From assembly GCF_958295425.1 (NCBI RefSeq), contig NC_081139.1, positions 18,826,388-18,890,387 of the forward strand: a stretch of 64,000 nt of DNA, given 5' to 3'. Below the pieces are notes generated by a model. That model saw nothing but the letters and a program-made list of their open reading frames with translations, did no database searches and was not told the origin of the DNA. Positions 24,016 through 37,519 of this stretch are shown here, piece by piece. Each line of letters opens with the position of its first letter. Within the stretch, counting starts at the first letter, position 1. A program made the position numbers and the translations under genes. Source of the stretch: Solea solea (Eukaryota > Chordata > Actinopteri > Pleuronectiformes > Soleidae).

Positions 24016-26881
24016 TGGCTCAGTTCAGGTAATCCTCCTGTCACATTCTCATTTTTAACATGCCACATTATTCAAGATTTAAACCAATAATGTCACTCTC
24101 TCAATTCCAACAAAAAAGGTTCCTCATTTTAACAACAATATTCCATAATTACAGAGCACATCATGCTTCTACAAATGAGATCAGTGTTTGATAAAGTGAA
24201 TAATGTTCTGTTGCAGGTTTCCGGAAGAGATCGGAGCATTTTTCTAATAAGTTAAATGAGTCTCAGTGTGACCTTTCAGTGACCTACAGATAAGCAAGAG
24301 TACAATTTTGGCGAGTGAGAACTACAGCTGGTATGTTGCATTAGCACATTGATGAGTAGACAAAGTAGGTTGAATGAGGTTAACCTTATTAGGCAAATGG
24401 ATCCTTTTCATTTTTGGACAAAAAAAACCAAAAAGGTGTCAGAATAAATCTACCATTGCTATTTTTAGGAATTTCAAAAACACGAGCTGACATTTTAATG
24501 TGCAACCATGTCACAGTAAAAACGGTACAAATAATCTGAAGAGAGGAAAAAATAGCAAAGGATGGAGCCATACACAACAATGACTGCACAGAAATCACAC
24601 ACTTTATCTGTCAAACCCAGACCTGCAGCAAAGCACTTTGCACATTCATGCTTAGTGTGAAGCTTTTGTCACTGAGACAGTCCTCACCTCTGTCTCATGG
24701 GAATTTTAGGAGCGCCAATAGATTTATAGATCTGATACGAGCTAAAAGGTCTTTCTTTGGGCAGTTTATTCATATGTAACAATATTTTTTAAGCTTTATC
24801 CAGTCAATGCAGTTGTCACATCACTGAAGAAACTTGCCACTTTTATTATTTAAGACCGAGGTCAACATTTTTAAAGTTTCTCTTCTGTCAGGTATACATC
24901 AAACTAAACAGAATGCAACGTGGTTTGTTAATGCTACAGTAAGTTGTTGACAACGGGACATTACAAACATTCAAATAAGCAAATGTGTGCATATGGGACT
25001 GTTTCAAACAAATGGGACCTTTCTCAAAAAAGTCTAAAGTCTGACCTGAAGTGGTGGAGAGGTTTACTCTCTTATTTTATTCAGTGTTGCTCGATGCTGA
25101 CTCCTCCTTCTTTTTTTTTTTCACTTGACACTTGTCCTCATAATGTTCAATATATCAGCTTTAAACGCATCACATTGAAATTCCCCTATACCAAATGGTA
25201 TGCCTTTTATTTGCATTGATGTGCAAAGGCCTAAAGACTTGAACAGCTGCTTTAATAAATCTGAAATAACACAAAACAATTTGTCAAAAAAAAAAAAAAA
25301 GGCCTGTAACATAGATAATGATTATTATATGAAGTCAAACGTGTCTTAATTCAAATGAACTACGAGTCAATTCTGTCTTTGCAAAACATCGCTACCTGAT
25401 AGTTGATGGTTGACTCCAGGGAATATTTCTACCTCATGTCTGCCTCGTGTCAGTCCTGCAACTGAAGTGAGCAGTTGGAGAGAATGGAGAATAGAGACGA
25501 TGCTTAAAGAAAAAAAAAAAAAATTAAATCTGCTCTTAGCCCAAAATATTACAGTCACCATTAGTGTTGCACAAACATTTTAGTATAACGCCACATCTTC
25601 CCCTGCTAGCTCTACTCTTAGGTTCAAATGTCAGACTGTCACAGTGATTTGCTGATTCTGTTGCAGATGACATACTGAGAAGTGGAGAGCCTCCATTGTT
25701 GGAGTTTGCTTCTTTGTGTGTCTATTCAAGAGATTATTCTATATTGTATATTTCTACACTGGCAGACTGGTGCAATTGCTGCACAAACATTGAGATACAC
25801 AGTACATTCATCTTTCCACCATTAGCCATGATTGTTTTTAGTGAAAGTTACTTTTTTTGAGTTGGGATAATGATAATTATTAATTTTTTTTTAATTCATT
25901 TACTTTAACATAAATTAATTAACTTGCCAAAGTCTAAACGAGGACCAAAGTTAAATATACAAAAGAAGAACAGCCGTGAAACTGGCTCCATTGTGCCATT
26001 TTCTTTCTTCTTCTTCTTCTGACTCGTTTTGTTTCCGGCGCATTAGTGACACGGTGTGATAAAACACCACAGGGCACAACAACTGGCAATAGGAATTGTG
26101 CTACTTAATCTTTTAAAGCGGGTTCACCCAGGTCATGGGCATACCTGCTAATTTCAGTGTGAAATAGGCTTTACTGTGCTTTTCTTTCCTTGCAAATTTA
26201 ACATAAATATCCTCAGGTATGACAGTGTATGCCAGTCGAGATTGTTCTGTGGTGTTCATGCGAACTAGTGCATGAAATCCTGCAGGAAAAAAAACATTTT
26301 GGTGGAATGAGTCACATCGGCGTTAATAGATTATATATCTTCTCTTAAGCAACCATCACGGCCGTGATAATACTCCTCTTGCCAGGTTCAAATGCTAGGG
26401 AAATATGCTTGAAGATCACAGACCTGAAGGAGAATTGACACAAATCAAAGTTATGTGAGAGTCAGGAGTCTGTTTATTTAACACATTGGTGTTTTGACCT
26501 CGCTGTGACTTGACAGGGATAAGATTCAGTCATCTTAAGCCATATAAATCCCACATGCTCAAATACACTGCTGGTGGAGGAGTGGAGTAGGAATCACGAC
26601 GTTTCTGTGTGTCGTCAAGATACAGTCCAGGTCATTTATATAGGTCAATAACAAGGAGTGGCAGTTTCAGGAAGGTAGGGGAGGGGGAAGGAGGGTCTGA
26701 GGGGGCATGAAAAGGAGCACAGAGAATGCAATGGGAACAAAGAAGGAATAAGGCAATACCTTTAAAAGAGACAGAAGCTGATCTGAAATCACCCCGCCAG
26801 GACAAATTTAAAAAAAACCAAAGGAGATAAATGCACATTTAACAGCTGCCTATGAGCCTCAGATTGGTCTGACCTACACTG
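24016..26881. other. Noncoding DNA, no gene seen
   Basis: A+T-rich with several A and T homopolymers (about 25109-25118, 25285-25299 and 25508-25521). No frame with splice support and no recognised repeat. Confidence 0.55.
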
Positions 26882-26883
26882 TC

Positions 26884-26923
<40 letters not shown>

Positions 26924-26981
26924 TATATATATATACATATATATATACATATACTATATATATACACACATATACATATTT

Positions 26982-27050
<69 letters not shown>
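26882..27050. repeat. Compound TA/CA/TA microsatellite, about 170 bp
   Basis: A TA run, a (CA)13 run, mixed TA/TACA and then a near-pure (TA)n of over 60 bases. It adjoins copy 2 of the CCTAACC repeat, as a CA tract does in copies 1, 3 and 6. It is likely length-variable. Confidence 0.95.
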
Positions 27051-27052
<2 letters not shown>

Positions 27053-27300
27053 TATCTTAACCCTTCTGACACTGCATTGACCTCCATTCAATTGGAAGGC
27101 CTAAACAAAGTGCTGTCCCTCACCTTAACCAAAACCAGTTAATAACTATCTCTAAACTTAACCTAACCACAATTCAATTTTTAGCCCTAAAGTTTACCAG
27201 TTCCTCAGAAAATAGGTTTCCCCTTCATAAGACCAGGTTTTGGTCTCTATGAGGACTACTGGTCAGGACAAGGTCAGTGTTTATGACAGAAAAGGTCCTA
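27051..27300 (+). repeat. 'CCTAACC' repeat, copy 2
   Basis: 'cactgcattgacctccattc', 'ctaaacttaacctaacca' and 'agaccaggttttggtctcta' follow in the family order. It is microsatellite-flanked like copy 1. Confidence 0.65.
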
Positions 27301-28698
27301 AACAGGTAACCAACACCAGTGCACATCTCGTTTCCTCTCCATCACCAGAAGGTCCAGCTCACTAGTTCAGAGTTCATCATTATTCTCTCTTATTCTCTTG
27401 GGTCCGCAGATTAATGACAGAACAGGTTCCTCCTCAAGTCAATTTTACCGCGGTGGCGTTGGAGTAGCCAAGCTATTTTCGTCCTTTGTGAGAGGGACCA
27501 TGTGCAGCAATTTCCACAGACAACCCAGACAGCTACCTACAGCATAGCACACCTCCACCTCGTTATCCTCTCTCAACTGTGGAGCACTTCATTACTTTTC
27601 TCCATCCATTACTTGTCTTTTTCACCTCCAAGCAACATTTATATGTCCTCCTCTCCTTGCGGAGTTCTATACTTCCATTTCCACTGACAGCAGTGCTGAT
27701 AATTAGGTCAGCATTTGGCCTATTTAAAGCAGAAAGAACTCGGAGGGCTGAGATTTGCTCTGTCACTTAAGATCACCAAAGACAGCTACGGATCACACAT
27801 TAGGGCTTTTTTATGAAAAGCTTTAGTGACAAAGGCATCAAATTACCCTTAATATGAGGAGTTGTGTTGCACGGCTTACTTTCTGACGTACTTTCAAAGT
27901 AAAGAGGTCAAGTGAGGTTTGGCATCAAATATGTATGGCCTCATGTGGCAGGCTAACTGTCCTGGACAAGTGCAAAATGTGCTGCTGCTGTGAAGGTCAA
28001 CCTTTCTCTTACAGCATCTTTGACACACATATAGCGATTGTCCAGGTATTTACTTGCAATATCACGTTGCACGGGTATTGATTATGACCTTGGTCCCATG
28101 ACAGCACCTGTGAGATGTTAAATAAGTGAGTGGATTGACAAGAACACTAAGCCTTGAAGACTCAGTGAGGTGATTACCAATTGGGTCATTGATCTTCCTG
28201 ACAGTGCAGTGACCCATTTCAAGAATATCCAAAACAATACCACTTCTCCCCCCGAAGGACTCATTTATATACAAATTGGTGCCTTATGTTCTGCTATAAA
28301 TCTCGATCAAAGATTTCTTATTAAATAGGATTACGTCTCTCTAAAAGGCTTTCAGTTGCTTTCTAGCATCTGGGGAGGTTATTGAAGCCATCATCATGTC
28401 CATGTTTTGTGACATGCATTATCCCTTACCAAAAACAACCTTCTCGATTTTTTATTAAGATGTTATATTACATTAGCCATCATGAAACTATTAAAAAAAG
28501 CTTAAAATTCCCCCTGCACCACTTTGGAACTACATGGCTAATTGATATGCTCACTTCAGAGACTTAATGTGATGAACTTATAGGTCATTACACTGCTGTT
28601 GGGTACAATTTCTAAGCAGTTAAGCCCACACAATTGTATATTATATATACATTATACAATTAACTTGCGGTATTACAGCATTTTGCTCTATGTTGCAG
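27301..28698. other. Noncoding DNA, no gene seen
   Basis: Unique sequence. The short frames on both strands around 27500-27770 are mutual shadows without coding character. Confidence 0.5.
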
Positions 28699-28785
28699 CC
28701 ACTTCACTCGAGGCAGTGCAGCTTCCATAGCCAAAGACTGTATGGCAAGAGGCATGAGAATCACTGCTGGGAATTTTACTTCAGG
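28699..28785 (+). CDS. Weak candidate exon, 87 nt
   Basis: 'ttttgctctatgttgcag' could serve as an acceptor and 'gtaagc' at 28786 as a donor. The 29 codons between them are open in phase 0; they begin PLHSRQCSFHSQ and end HCWEFYFR. Third positions are G or C in 19 of 29 codons, above the local background. Beyond the donor the frame continues into a GAGGAG repeat that gives poly-Glu. The peptide resembles nothing I can name, and no partner exon on the plus strand is evident nearby. A pseudo-exon is at least as likely. Confidence 0.25.
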
Positions 28786-29584
28786 GTAAGCAATTGTCTC
28801 CTGCAAGAGGAGGAGGAGGAGGAGGAAGATACATGTCAGTCAGTATTCAAACAGCCTCGAGGCAACAATGACCATCTTATCATGGACAGTATGACATTGT
28901 AATAGTGTTCCCTGCTCGATGCTTTGAGTGTCACCTGGAAGGAAATGTTGCTCCATGCATGCCGGCAAACTGTTCAACATTTATTTTTCTTGTGTGTTCA
29001 TTTCAGCGCTCACTGTGCACAGTAACATGTCTCAGGGGAGGTTCTTGATCTTTCCAAATTGTCAAGTGTGACCTCCATTACTTCTGGCTCTCCTGGGCCT
29101 CCACAGATCAACACAACATAAGTTTGCCTCTAGTGCTTTGTGAGTCATTGACACACAAACCTGATCAGCCTCACTTTCAGCCTAAATCTGAACTGACTGT
29201 TCCCTGATAGATTTAGCAGGTTGAATGGTCTTTTGGTCCGTCATAATGCCTCCTTAGATTGAATAATTCAAACAGATACGGTCATTAAATTTGATAAAGA
29301 CAATCATGCCCTCATTAGGATGAATTCCACTGTACATTCCCTCTCGCACCATCATTAGGTCAAACCTGATTTTGTCTAATATTTTGGTTTAAGGAAAACC
29401 AATAAACCTCAGCTTTAGTGAATGTTAGCATATAAACCTAAGATGGATAACACAGTTTACATCAAACATGCTTAATGTCTTCATTGTGGCCGTGTAATAA
29501 TTTAAATCATAAAACATACGATCTCAACTGGTATACACTGTATAAACAAACCATATGCATGCATGCAAAGACCTAGGTCAATTT
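28786..29584. other. Noncoding DNA with (GAG)n at 28807-28829
   Basis: A short trinucleotide tract, then unique sequence. No gene. Confidence 0.55.
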
Positions 29585-30369
29585 AAAGGTCCAGTATGTA
29601 ACATTTAGTAGGGTTTATAGGCAAAAACCCTTAGTACAGTATGTTTGTAAAAGTGTATAATCACAATTGCTTAGTTTTCGCAGTCTTAGTATAGGCCTTG
29701 TATATTTACTTTGAGTAAGAGCCATGCATTATGGAGTTCGCCATCTTTCCAAGTTTGTAAACTAGCCCGAATGAACATGCACTTTGCTGAAGGTTACTAC
29801 GCAAATGAAGAACAACTCTTCCGCTCACATAAACCCACTGCATAAACCAATGAAGAAGAAAGAGGAAATGGCAGAGAGAGAGTTGTTTACATCCTTACAT
29901 AGAAATGTAATGGAATACATAGGCCCACATTTCTCCAAACACTCCCGTTTCTTGCACTCTGAGCTTAAGATGCCACTAATGCCTCTTCAACACTTAAACA
30001 AGTAAGATAAAATAAGTAATACTAATAAAATGAATATTAACACCATTATCGTTGCCAGTGGTTGAGTTGCCCTGTAGTGTTTCTTCACCCCACAACACAA
30101 TGGAGCTCTGTGACAGTGTTGCAGTCGTTACTATTTTGTATCTTTTACGTTGGTCCCTAAATTCAAAGAGAACAATTTTAAGGAGCATATAACATTGTGA
30201 CCTTGCTTTACTTTTACTGATCCAAGCTGGAGCTGATAAAAACCTGCATGCATTGCAGAGTCATTTGACCTGAGAGTGAATGCTGCTGAAACACATTCCC
30301 GCTAGTCAGAAAACTTGTTTTAATTTTTTTTTGTATGGTATGGTGTAAAATTCTTACACACTGGACCTT
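29585..30369. mobile_element. MITE with 'aaggtccagt' inverted ends, 785 bp
   Basis: The left end reads 'aaggtccagtatgtaac'. The reverse complement of the right end reads 'aaggtccagtgtgtaag', giving inverted termini of about 16 bp with one mismatch. Just inside the left end are 'atttagtagg' and later 'gagttcgccatctttcc', blocks typical of a MITE abundant in fish. A shorter copy with the same ends is at 58549-58747. Frames inside (29784-30005, 29994-30188) resemble no transposase. The flanks 'caattta' and 'caatctg' agree only partly, so the target duplication and superfamily are uncertain. Confidence 0.7.
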
Positions 30370-32806
30370 CAATCTGTTAAACTCAAACTATAACCACCAC
30401 GGTGCCTTCAATGTTGTTTTCCCAGTGGAATCAGCTGATTTTCCACACTGGTGATTTAGCATCATTGCCTGAACTAATCCGTCACTCCTTCTTTGTTTGC
30501 CTGTCACAGCCAGGGAACAAGGTTATGTGCTGTTGATGAGACACAGGGAATGACTGCTGTCCAGACAAACAGAGACCACAAGCTGCACAGCAAAATACTT
30601 ACAGGCCCAAGTACCACATTATATTGTATATTATTCCTGTGCCAGTTTAAATGTACATGACATGATTCCACTTAAGCACAGTCATTTATAAAGATTATAA
30701 TGCCATGCCCTGAAATCCATTTGTCTGTTTTCATTTGATTGTACAAACAACTGCTCATGTTGCAACATGATTTCATTATAATCTGCTCTGTAATGGTATT
30801 AACATACTACAGTATATGGGCCAGATTCAAGCTGGCTGTATGCTGCTACAAAGCCTACACAAATAAACAAGCACAGAAAAGGTCATTTGTAATATTTACT
30901 ACTGCGGTGACATGATTCATTTGATAGTAGCAAAGAATTTCACTGACATGGCACACAACACCAGAACTATGGCTCAGTCACAGTTTGGGTGTGTGTCACA
31001 CAGATTGATGTAGCCTGTTTAAAATAACAGCCAACAGAGTGCATTGCATTGTAGCCATTAAACATCAAGCACAGATCATGCAGCATTGAAAAGGTTAATG
31101 ATTGGTGACACAGATACAATATATTATTTAGTCAGCACATTTAATAGGATGGATTTCTCAAAAGTCTTAGCTTCACCAAGAACGGTAAAAATGTGTGGTT
31201 ATGATCTTTATGGGTAATATAAAAAGTATATGAAAGTATGTCCTTTATGAATCTGTATTTTTCCGTCACTCTCTTTTTGTAGTCAGTTAAAAAGCGTATT
31301 ATAATATTCAATGACAAAATGATTAGTTAGAAAAGAGTGTATTTTTAACTACTGTCAATTGTTTAAGGTGTTCGTTTGGATACAGATTTGTTCAATGTGA
31401 GCGTAGCATGGTAAAATGAAATATTTGTAACATAATGGAATCGTCTGAAAGCTGAGACTGATCCTCACTCTGTGATGTTGAACCGAGAAGCCAGAAATCA
31501 TTTATCTTTGAAGGTTTCCCCACTATATAGTGACACACTGTGTTTTTATTACCTTATTCTACCTTTTGAGATTCAAAATTCGGCTTGAAGCATCAACTCT
31601 AAACTTCATCCTGACTTCATTAGATAATGCCAGGCAAAAGGCACAGGACTTTCCAAATCAGTTTGGTCAGGTGCTCATTACAGTGGGGAACATGATTATA
31701 TGAATAATTGATTCTCCTGCTACAGCACAGCATTCAGCAGACAGTATATTAGCTCTAACTCTGGCATCATTGTTTAAATTTACTGAAACGTTTGGCTGGT
31801 TTCACTGACAATAATCCTCGAATAATACGCATGGCCTCTTAAACCTGTGAGTGAGCCCCAGTCCAACTCTACACAGCCTACATAAACAGCATCATCCCAT
31901 TAAGCTCATTTAATTGAAGTGTAGACATGAGAAGGTGAAGAAGAATCAGTCTATCAGTCTGTGATACTTTGTTCAATTAAAACCTAAATGACAGTATGCA
32001 TCCACAAGATACTACACAGAACAATATATAATATAATGTAATATACTAGACAATATGTCACATCTATGACTGTTTTAAAAGAAATTGAAAATGGTGAATC
32101 GCTGCCGAGCACCCGGATGCTGAAACAGCTGAAAAGCTAATAGTAGAACATTTTATCGGACCACCAAAGATCCAAGAAGACAGCAGAAGTGGATCACTAT
32201 TATAAAACACACTCAAAGCAAGCGTAGAAGATGGGAACCCACAGACAAAGGACTCCATTCGTCTAATGATCACTTCATACTAGGTACTATTGTGAATCAC
32301 AACACTGAAGTTTGCATCCAGTTTTGCAGCTTCCTGGTCAGCAGTGAAGTTAATAAAGACATATTATTGTTGTTAAAGTGCATGCATGTAAAGCCTTTTC
32401 AGCGGCACAATTGTAGGTTAAGTTTCCCCTTAACTATTATATGCTGTGAATGCGGATGCCAATGTCTCCTGCACTAATTAACTTAAATATCATGTTTATT
32501 TTACATACTTTTATTGTGATGTGGAAGCGTTCTCTGGGGTAGAATGAGGTAGAGTTGATCTCCAGCTGTTTCCATACTCATAAAAAGCACCTGCGGGTAT
32601 TGTAAGGATCAGATGTAGTCAGTCTGTCAGGTTCTGTAATAAATTGATCCATGGATTTAAAGTGCAGCGAGAACTTTAAAAGCTTGAAACCAGCATTGGT
32701 GGCGTTGACATGGCCGTGTAAGCAAACCGAGTCATGTGATGTCATGTTTTTGTCCTCCTGAATTTTAGCACTCATCTTTGCTCATTCGTTTTCTGGAGCT
32801 GTCTGT
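30370..32806. other. Noncoding DNA, no gene seen
   Basis: A+T-rich unique sequence. Many short frames but none with splice context. Confidence 0.55.
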
Positions 32807-32807
32807 C

Positions 32808-32840
<33 letters not shown>
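32807..32840. repeat. (CT)n microsatellite
   Basis: Uninterrupted CT tract of about 14 units after a short imperfect lead-in. Confidence 0.9.
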
Positions 32841-32844
<4 letters not shown>

Positions 32845-33673
32845 CCTTTTATGAGTCACCTGCCGGCCTGTGCTGCTAAGGACTGTGGTAATTGTTCAAA
32901 ACCAACTCGTATCAAAAAGCATGGTGGGTTTATTTATATTTCAAAAACAGAGCACATCAAGCTGCTTCACAAATGCATAAAAGGATATGAAACTCAGAGT
33001 AAAGGCTAGAGAGATGAACAAAGAAAAAAGCATACGTTCAGTATTGTACAAAAAATACACTATTGACATAAAAGCCAGGAGAGTGGATTTAGAAGAATAA
33101 TGACTTAAGTCTACTCAAACTACAAATCACACCATATCCTGTATAAGCAATAAGCCAATATGAAATGCCACTAAACATACTGTGTGCACTGGTGTTTACC
33201 AGAGACTGAGGGTTGTGTGAGCCGTCTTTACACAGAAATAAACAGTCTGAATCAGATACGAGACAATAAACGTCCATGGCACAGACGAATTGAGACCCAA
33301 ACATAGAACCTGAAACTAAATGTGTGCCACAGTTATATAGCATCAAATACACAGCAAACAGCAGACTGCCAGCTCAGTCAGCATCACATCAAACAATCAG
33401 AGAGGGAAACCACACTCTCCCTTTTTCTTTTCTTTTCATTTCAGTGCTATTAATTTGTGCTACACTGGTATTTCTCCTGTGACAAAATGTGTTTGTTTAA
33501 GCACAAAAACAACAACACTGTAACCGTGTGTAATGTTTTACATTAAGAGATTACATACAGTACACTTAAGCAAGTAAATATACATTTCAGGCCTGTTGTG
33601 CTTTAATATTCAACAAATACAGCCTAGAAGTTCAGCAGACTGAAGGCATTAACAAATGGTCCAGTAGAGGGTG
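32841..33673. other. Noncoding DNA, no gene seen
   Basis: Unique sequence. The 33089-33352 minus frame (87 codons) has no domain, and its third positions are A+T-rich. Confidence 0.5.
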
Positions 33674-33893
33674 CACTGACCACACCCTGGCCATAATTAT
33701 GTCCACTGCCCCCTTGACCCTTCAAAAATCTTTTAAGGAATAGCAAGCCTCTTAACCCAAGTCTAATCTCAACCTTAAAACCAGGTCTTAACCCTGAAAA
33801 AGCTCTTTAAAGTGGTAGGGCCCAGACAAAATGTCAATCTCACAATGTCCTTACAAAGATAGGTTTGTAAGTTTTTCACACACACACACAAAT
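33674..33893 (+). repeat. 'CCTAACC' repeat, copy 3
   Basis: 'cttaacccaagtctaatctc', 'aaaaccaggtcttaaccctg' and 'agctctttaaagtggtaggg' match copy 1 in order. It ends with 'caatgtccttaca' and a (CA)n stub. Confidence 0.7.
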
Positions 33894-34184
33894 AGAGTGA
33901 CTGTGGTCATTTCTGTGGACACTAGAGAAAACTAGGAGAACCAAAAAAGTATTTTAAAGAATGTTACCAATCACTGGGGTGTGTAATAAACTGAAGAAGG
34001 ACCAGAATCTTCTACCAGTGTATATGAAGGCTTTCCCTGTGTGTGTGTGTGATGAAATGTTTTCTACTCAAATTGTAATTATGGATGGTAGAGTTTACCT
34101 GGGCATTTATCTGAATTTGTTAGTACCAAAGTAATTTAAATGAATGATGAAAAATGAAATTTGAAGTGGATGCAAGAGAACTTG
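33894..34184. other. Noncoding DNA, no gene seen
   Basis: Short unique gap with a small (TG)n at about 34040-34051. Confidence 0.5.
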
Positions 34185-34674
34185 ACAGATGCTAACTGCC
34201 CAGTAAGGTACACCTGTTTAACTTCTATCTAATCAGCCAATTACACAGCAGCGACTCTGTGTATTTAGTCATGTAGTCATCCTGCAGATGGCCTGCTGAG
34301 GATCAAACTGAGCATTAGAATGGGAAACTGAAGGTTATTTAGGATATTTCATAAGTGGCATGGTTGTTGGTGCCAGATGCCCATGTGTGTATTTCAGAAA
34401 CTGCTGATCCACTGGGATTTTCATGCATGGCCATCTCTAGAGTTGACAGAGCAAAGAGAGATAATATCCAGTGAGAGTTAGACGACAGAAAAGACAAAGT
34501 AACTTGCAACATTAACCAAAATAAGCACTCACGACAACCTAGTTATGCAGAGGACCATCTCTAAATGCACGACACGTTGAAGCAGATGGGCTCGAGCAGC
34601 AGAAGACTACCCTGGGTGCCACTCCTGCCCCTTTATTAGGCCTCCTCTGTATCTAATAAAGTGGCTGGTGAGTG
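34185..34674 (+). mobile_element. Internally deleted Tc1-like transposon with 3' terminus
   Basis: It shares with blocks A and B 'gcatggttgttggtgccaga', 'ttcagaaactgctgatcc' and 'agttatgcagaggaccatct'. Unlike them it also keeps the other end, 'ctaataaagtggctggtgag', the inverse of 'ccactttattagg'. At about 490 bp it lacks nearly all of the transposase region, so it is a deletion derivative. It shows that the Tc1 stretches in blocks A and B are the left half of a real transposon. Confidence 0.8.
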
Positions 34675-34959
34675 TTTATCCGGAGAATTGAATTTAATTA
34701 AATATTTCTGGCCCACAGATCAGCAGTTTTCACTAGGTACCAAAATGATATCCGATATAAGATTATTGGATACCTCAGTTGTACAGTTACACCGTGGAAG
34801 ATATTATAATGTGAGAATGTGAGGGACTGCTCTTACACTCTGCTTCTCTGGGCAAGTGCTTTAATAAATAGCAACACAGATCACATTATTATATCGTATT
34901 CAAAAACAGTACAGTGAACTCAACCGTTTCACTAATTCAAACTGTGTGTAGACACCTGT
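34675..34959. other. Noncoding DNA, no gene seen
   Basis: Unique A+T-rich gap. Confidence 0.5.
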
Positions 34960-35170
34960 CTGTAGTAGGTGGTGAGGACACATTTGATTCAAATCTATCT
35001 TTGTGGAGACATTTTGACCTTGAGGGGACATCTTGGTTGGTCCTCATGAGGGTTATGAGTGTTAAGACTGGCTAGGGTTAGAGTTAGAATTGGGTTTATG
35101 TTAAGTGAAGGGGTTAAGGCGGGTAAGGAGTAAGGGAATCCATCATGTCTTTCAGTGTCCTCACTAAGAG
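34960..35170 (-). repeat. 'CCTAACC' repeat, copy 4 (inverted)
   Basis: 'ggctagggttagagttagaa', 'ttggtcctcatgaggg' and 'agtgtcctcactaagag' are the reverse complement of the family blocks. This copy lies opposite to the other five. Confidence 0.65.
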
Positions 35171-36221
35171 AATGTGTATGTGCCTGTAAAATAAAAAGGA
35201 GGGAGTGATGATGAGTGAGGCACTGCAGGTACATTAAAGAAGTGAATTAAACACAGAGGTGCGCCTCCTCTCTGCGAGTTCTTGTGTCCTCTAATTTAAT
35301 TGTTACACTTGGTTCTCTGAGAGAGGCTCAGTCCGGCTGGGAAGTGGCCTTGCTTCTAATAAAGAACAATTCCCTCATGTTTAAGGAAACTGCTGGAGAG
35401 GAGGGCAGGCCTGAGCTTACTGTCTCTTGGCTGTAGTTTCACAATTATATAGATTCAAAACAAAACAGTGTTACTCATCTTTTCACCTCAGTCTCTCCAA
35501 AAAATTAGCTTTTTAAAATAAATCATGAACATTTTTCTTTTTTGAACTTCAATTTCATGCAACTAATTATCTTGTATTTTGTTTCATATCGTTTCAATTA
35601 TTTTAGTCAAAACACATATTGTAAAAAAAACTAATTAATATAAACAGATTATTTCTTAATACATTGTCAGCTGAGGCCAGGGCCGGAGTGGAGCCAATTT
35701 TCATGCCCAAGACCAGCCCACTATTTGTGATCGAGGACATTGAAATGTAAGAATTGGCAGCCTATATGTAAAAATGTAATAATATCTCACTTCAAATAAA
35801 CCATTAGTCAAATAAAAGAGAAACTAATCGTCACTCTGACCTGAAAATGATGAAGTCCTACGGCAACGACTCCCGCCTGAGCGCCGCACTGGTTTCTGTT
35901 ACTTTGTCTGTGATTGTGTCATTGTCTATTGACATGAGCATTGTTTAGATACAAAAGCAGTTAATGAAAGGGTTTTGCTTACACAGGTCATATTTTCTTT
36001 AATTTAATTCAAATCATTGTGGGAAATTCTGAGATTTGTGATTGTCGACTATAATGCTTTGTGCAGCGTGCACCACATGCCATTTGATCATAATACCAGC
36101 CTCATCATCGTCTCTCTTTACCTTGACTCGCCAGTTGTGTCGCGTCGTGCACCCGTTGTGTTGTAGTTAATTATTTGTTTATACAACAAAACATACAGCA
36201 AATTAAACAAGCTGTGTGTTA
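35171..36221. other. Noncoding DNA, possible old repeat from 35680
   Basis: 'gaggccagggccggagtgga' at about 35675 resembles the start of a fish repeat, and 'gcctagccctggt' near 36863 might be its inverted end. If so, the MITE at 36222-36577 would be nested in it. The match is only seven bases, so no element is called. Confidence 0.35.
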
Positions 36222-36577
36222 TGCCGTGTCTCCACTACATGTTCCCAGCTCGACTCTACACGGTTTGGTTGTGTTTCCATTACAATATAGTACCTCCTCT
36301 ACATGGGCGGTGTCACCACTGCACGGCTGCATGAAGCTGCCCTAACTTCCTTTTATACGTGACACACACAAACTAGCGACTAGTGACTTGTCAAGTAGTT
36401 GTAGTTGTTGTCAATGTACCGAATCACTAGAATCAGTTAATTAAAAAGATTTGTTGCTAAATACATCAGACTCCTCTGTTAAATGATGAGATTTTTGAAA
36501 GGTTCTATCACTAATTGAAACGCAAAATAACTGTACCGTGTCAAGGCGAAGCGTGCCACGCTAGTGGAAAAAGGGCT
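36222..36577. mobile_element. MITE with imperfect inverted ends and TTA flanks
   Basis: The left end reads 'tgccgtgtctccactac'. The reverse complement of the right end reads 'agccctttttccactag', a match over most positions. Inside are 'agctcgactc', 'acacggtttggttgtgtttc' and 'attacaatatagtac', blocks of a MITE common in fish. TTA precedes and follows the element. A 3-bp TTA/TAA duplication would fit PIF/Harbinger, but three bases are weak evidence. No coding capacity. Confidence 0.65.
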
Positions 36578-37433
36578 TTAGTGACAGTGTGACCCCTTTC
36601 AGTGGTGCACGACTGCACGTGCATGTCTTTCTCTAGTTCCTCAAAACCACCTGCAAAAGTGCGTTTGATTTACTGCTGACAACTTTATTTACAACCAGAC
36701 CTGGTAAATTAAAACCAGCCTGTTCAGAGATTGCACCTTAGCCATTCAAATGTTTTGCTAAACACAATGTCAAGTGTTTCTAATTTCTGGCAGTGTCTGC
36801 AAATAAATTATATTGTGACAAATATAGGAAAAAAATATTGTAATTACTTTTATTCTAATGTTGCCTAGCCCTGGTTTGACCTCTCCTAACCAAGCCACTT
36901 CTTTTTGACTGCGGCCATTTTCTCTTCATTATGTTCAGCAATGGAGCTGTGCCTGCCAGAAACAGGGGGCTTGTTGCAGAGGCTATCATTCATAGCTGAG
37001 AGGAGGAAAGGATTAAGGCCACTGAAAAAGAGCAGGAGAGACAGGGGTCTGCATCTTAATGCAGGCCTGAGTGTGGAACAGCGTTGTTATTAGGTGGCTC
37101 TGTGGAGAGGCAGGGTGGGTTGGTGGGTGACTACTGATGGGAGGTGGCGGGAGGGATTAGGGTGAGGAGGAAAAATCTGAATTTGAGGAAAGGAAAGAAT
37201 GTTTTACAAATTTTAAAGTTAGTTTTATTAGGGTGCCTCTCACAGACTGACTTAAGAAAGTCAGGGATGTGTTATTGTTATTGTTCAAGTTCAAGGGTAG
37301 GTCACAGCAATTTTTTACCTGACACATGTTATTCAACTTCCTGGATGTGTTCCAATATAGAGACTGAGAAATAATTACACTGCGATCATTACAGCATTGA
37401 TAAAACAATGGCCTTACACTTTTGCACGGTACT
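36578..37433. other. Noncoding DNA, no gene seen
   Basis: Unique sequence with a purine-rich patch at 37080-37200. No splice-supported frame. Confidence 0.5.
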
Positions 37434-37474
37434 ATATATATATATATACACACACACACATATACACACATATA

Positions 37475-37516
<42 letters not shown>
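37434..37516. repeat. TA/CA compound microsatellite
   Basis: (TA)n with an inner CA patch. It generates an Ile/Tyr-rich minus-strand frame that is not protein. Confidence 0.95.

Positions 37517-37519
<3 letters not shown>

Noticed and set aside
35675..36875. Old hAT-like element hosting the MITE at 36222-36577
   Set aside because: The supposed inverted ends share only about seven bases and no target duplication was found.
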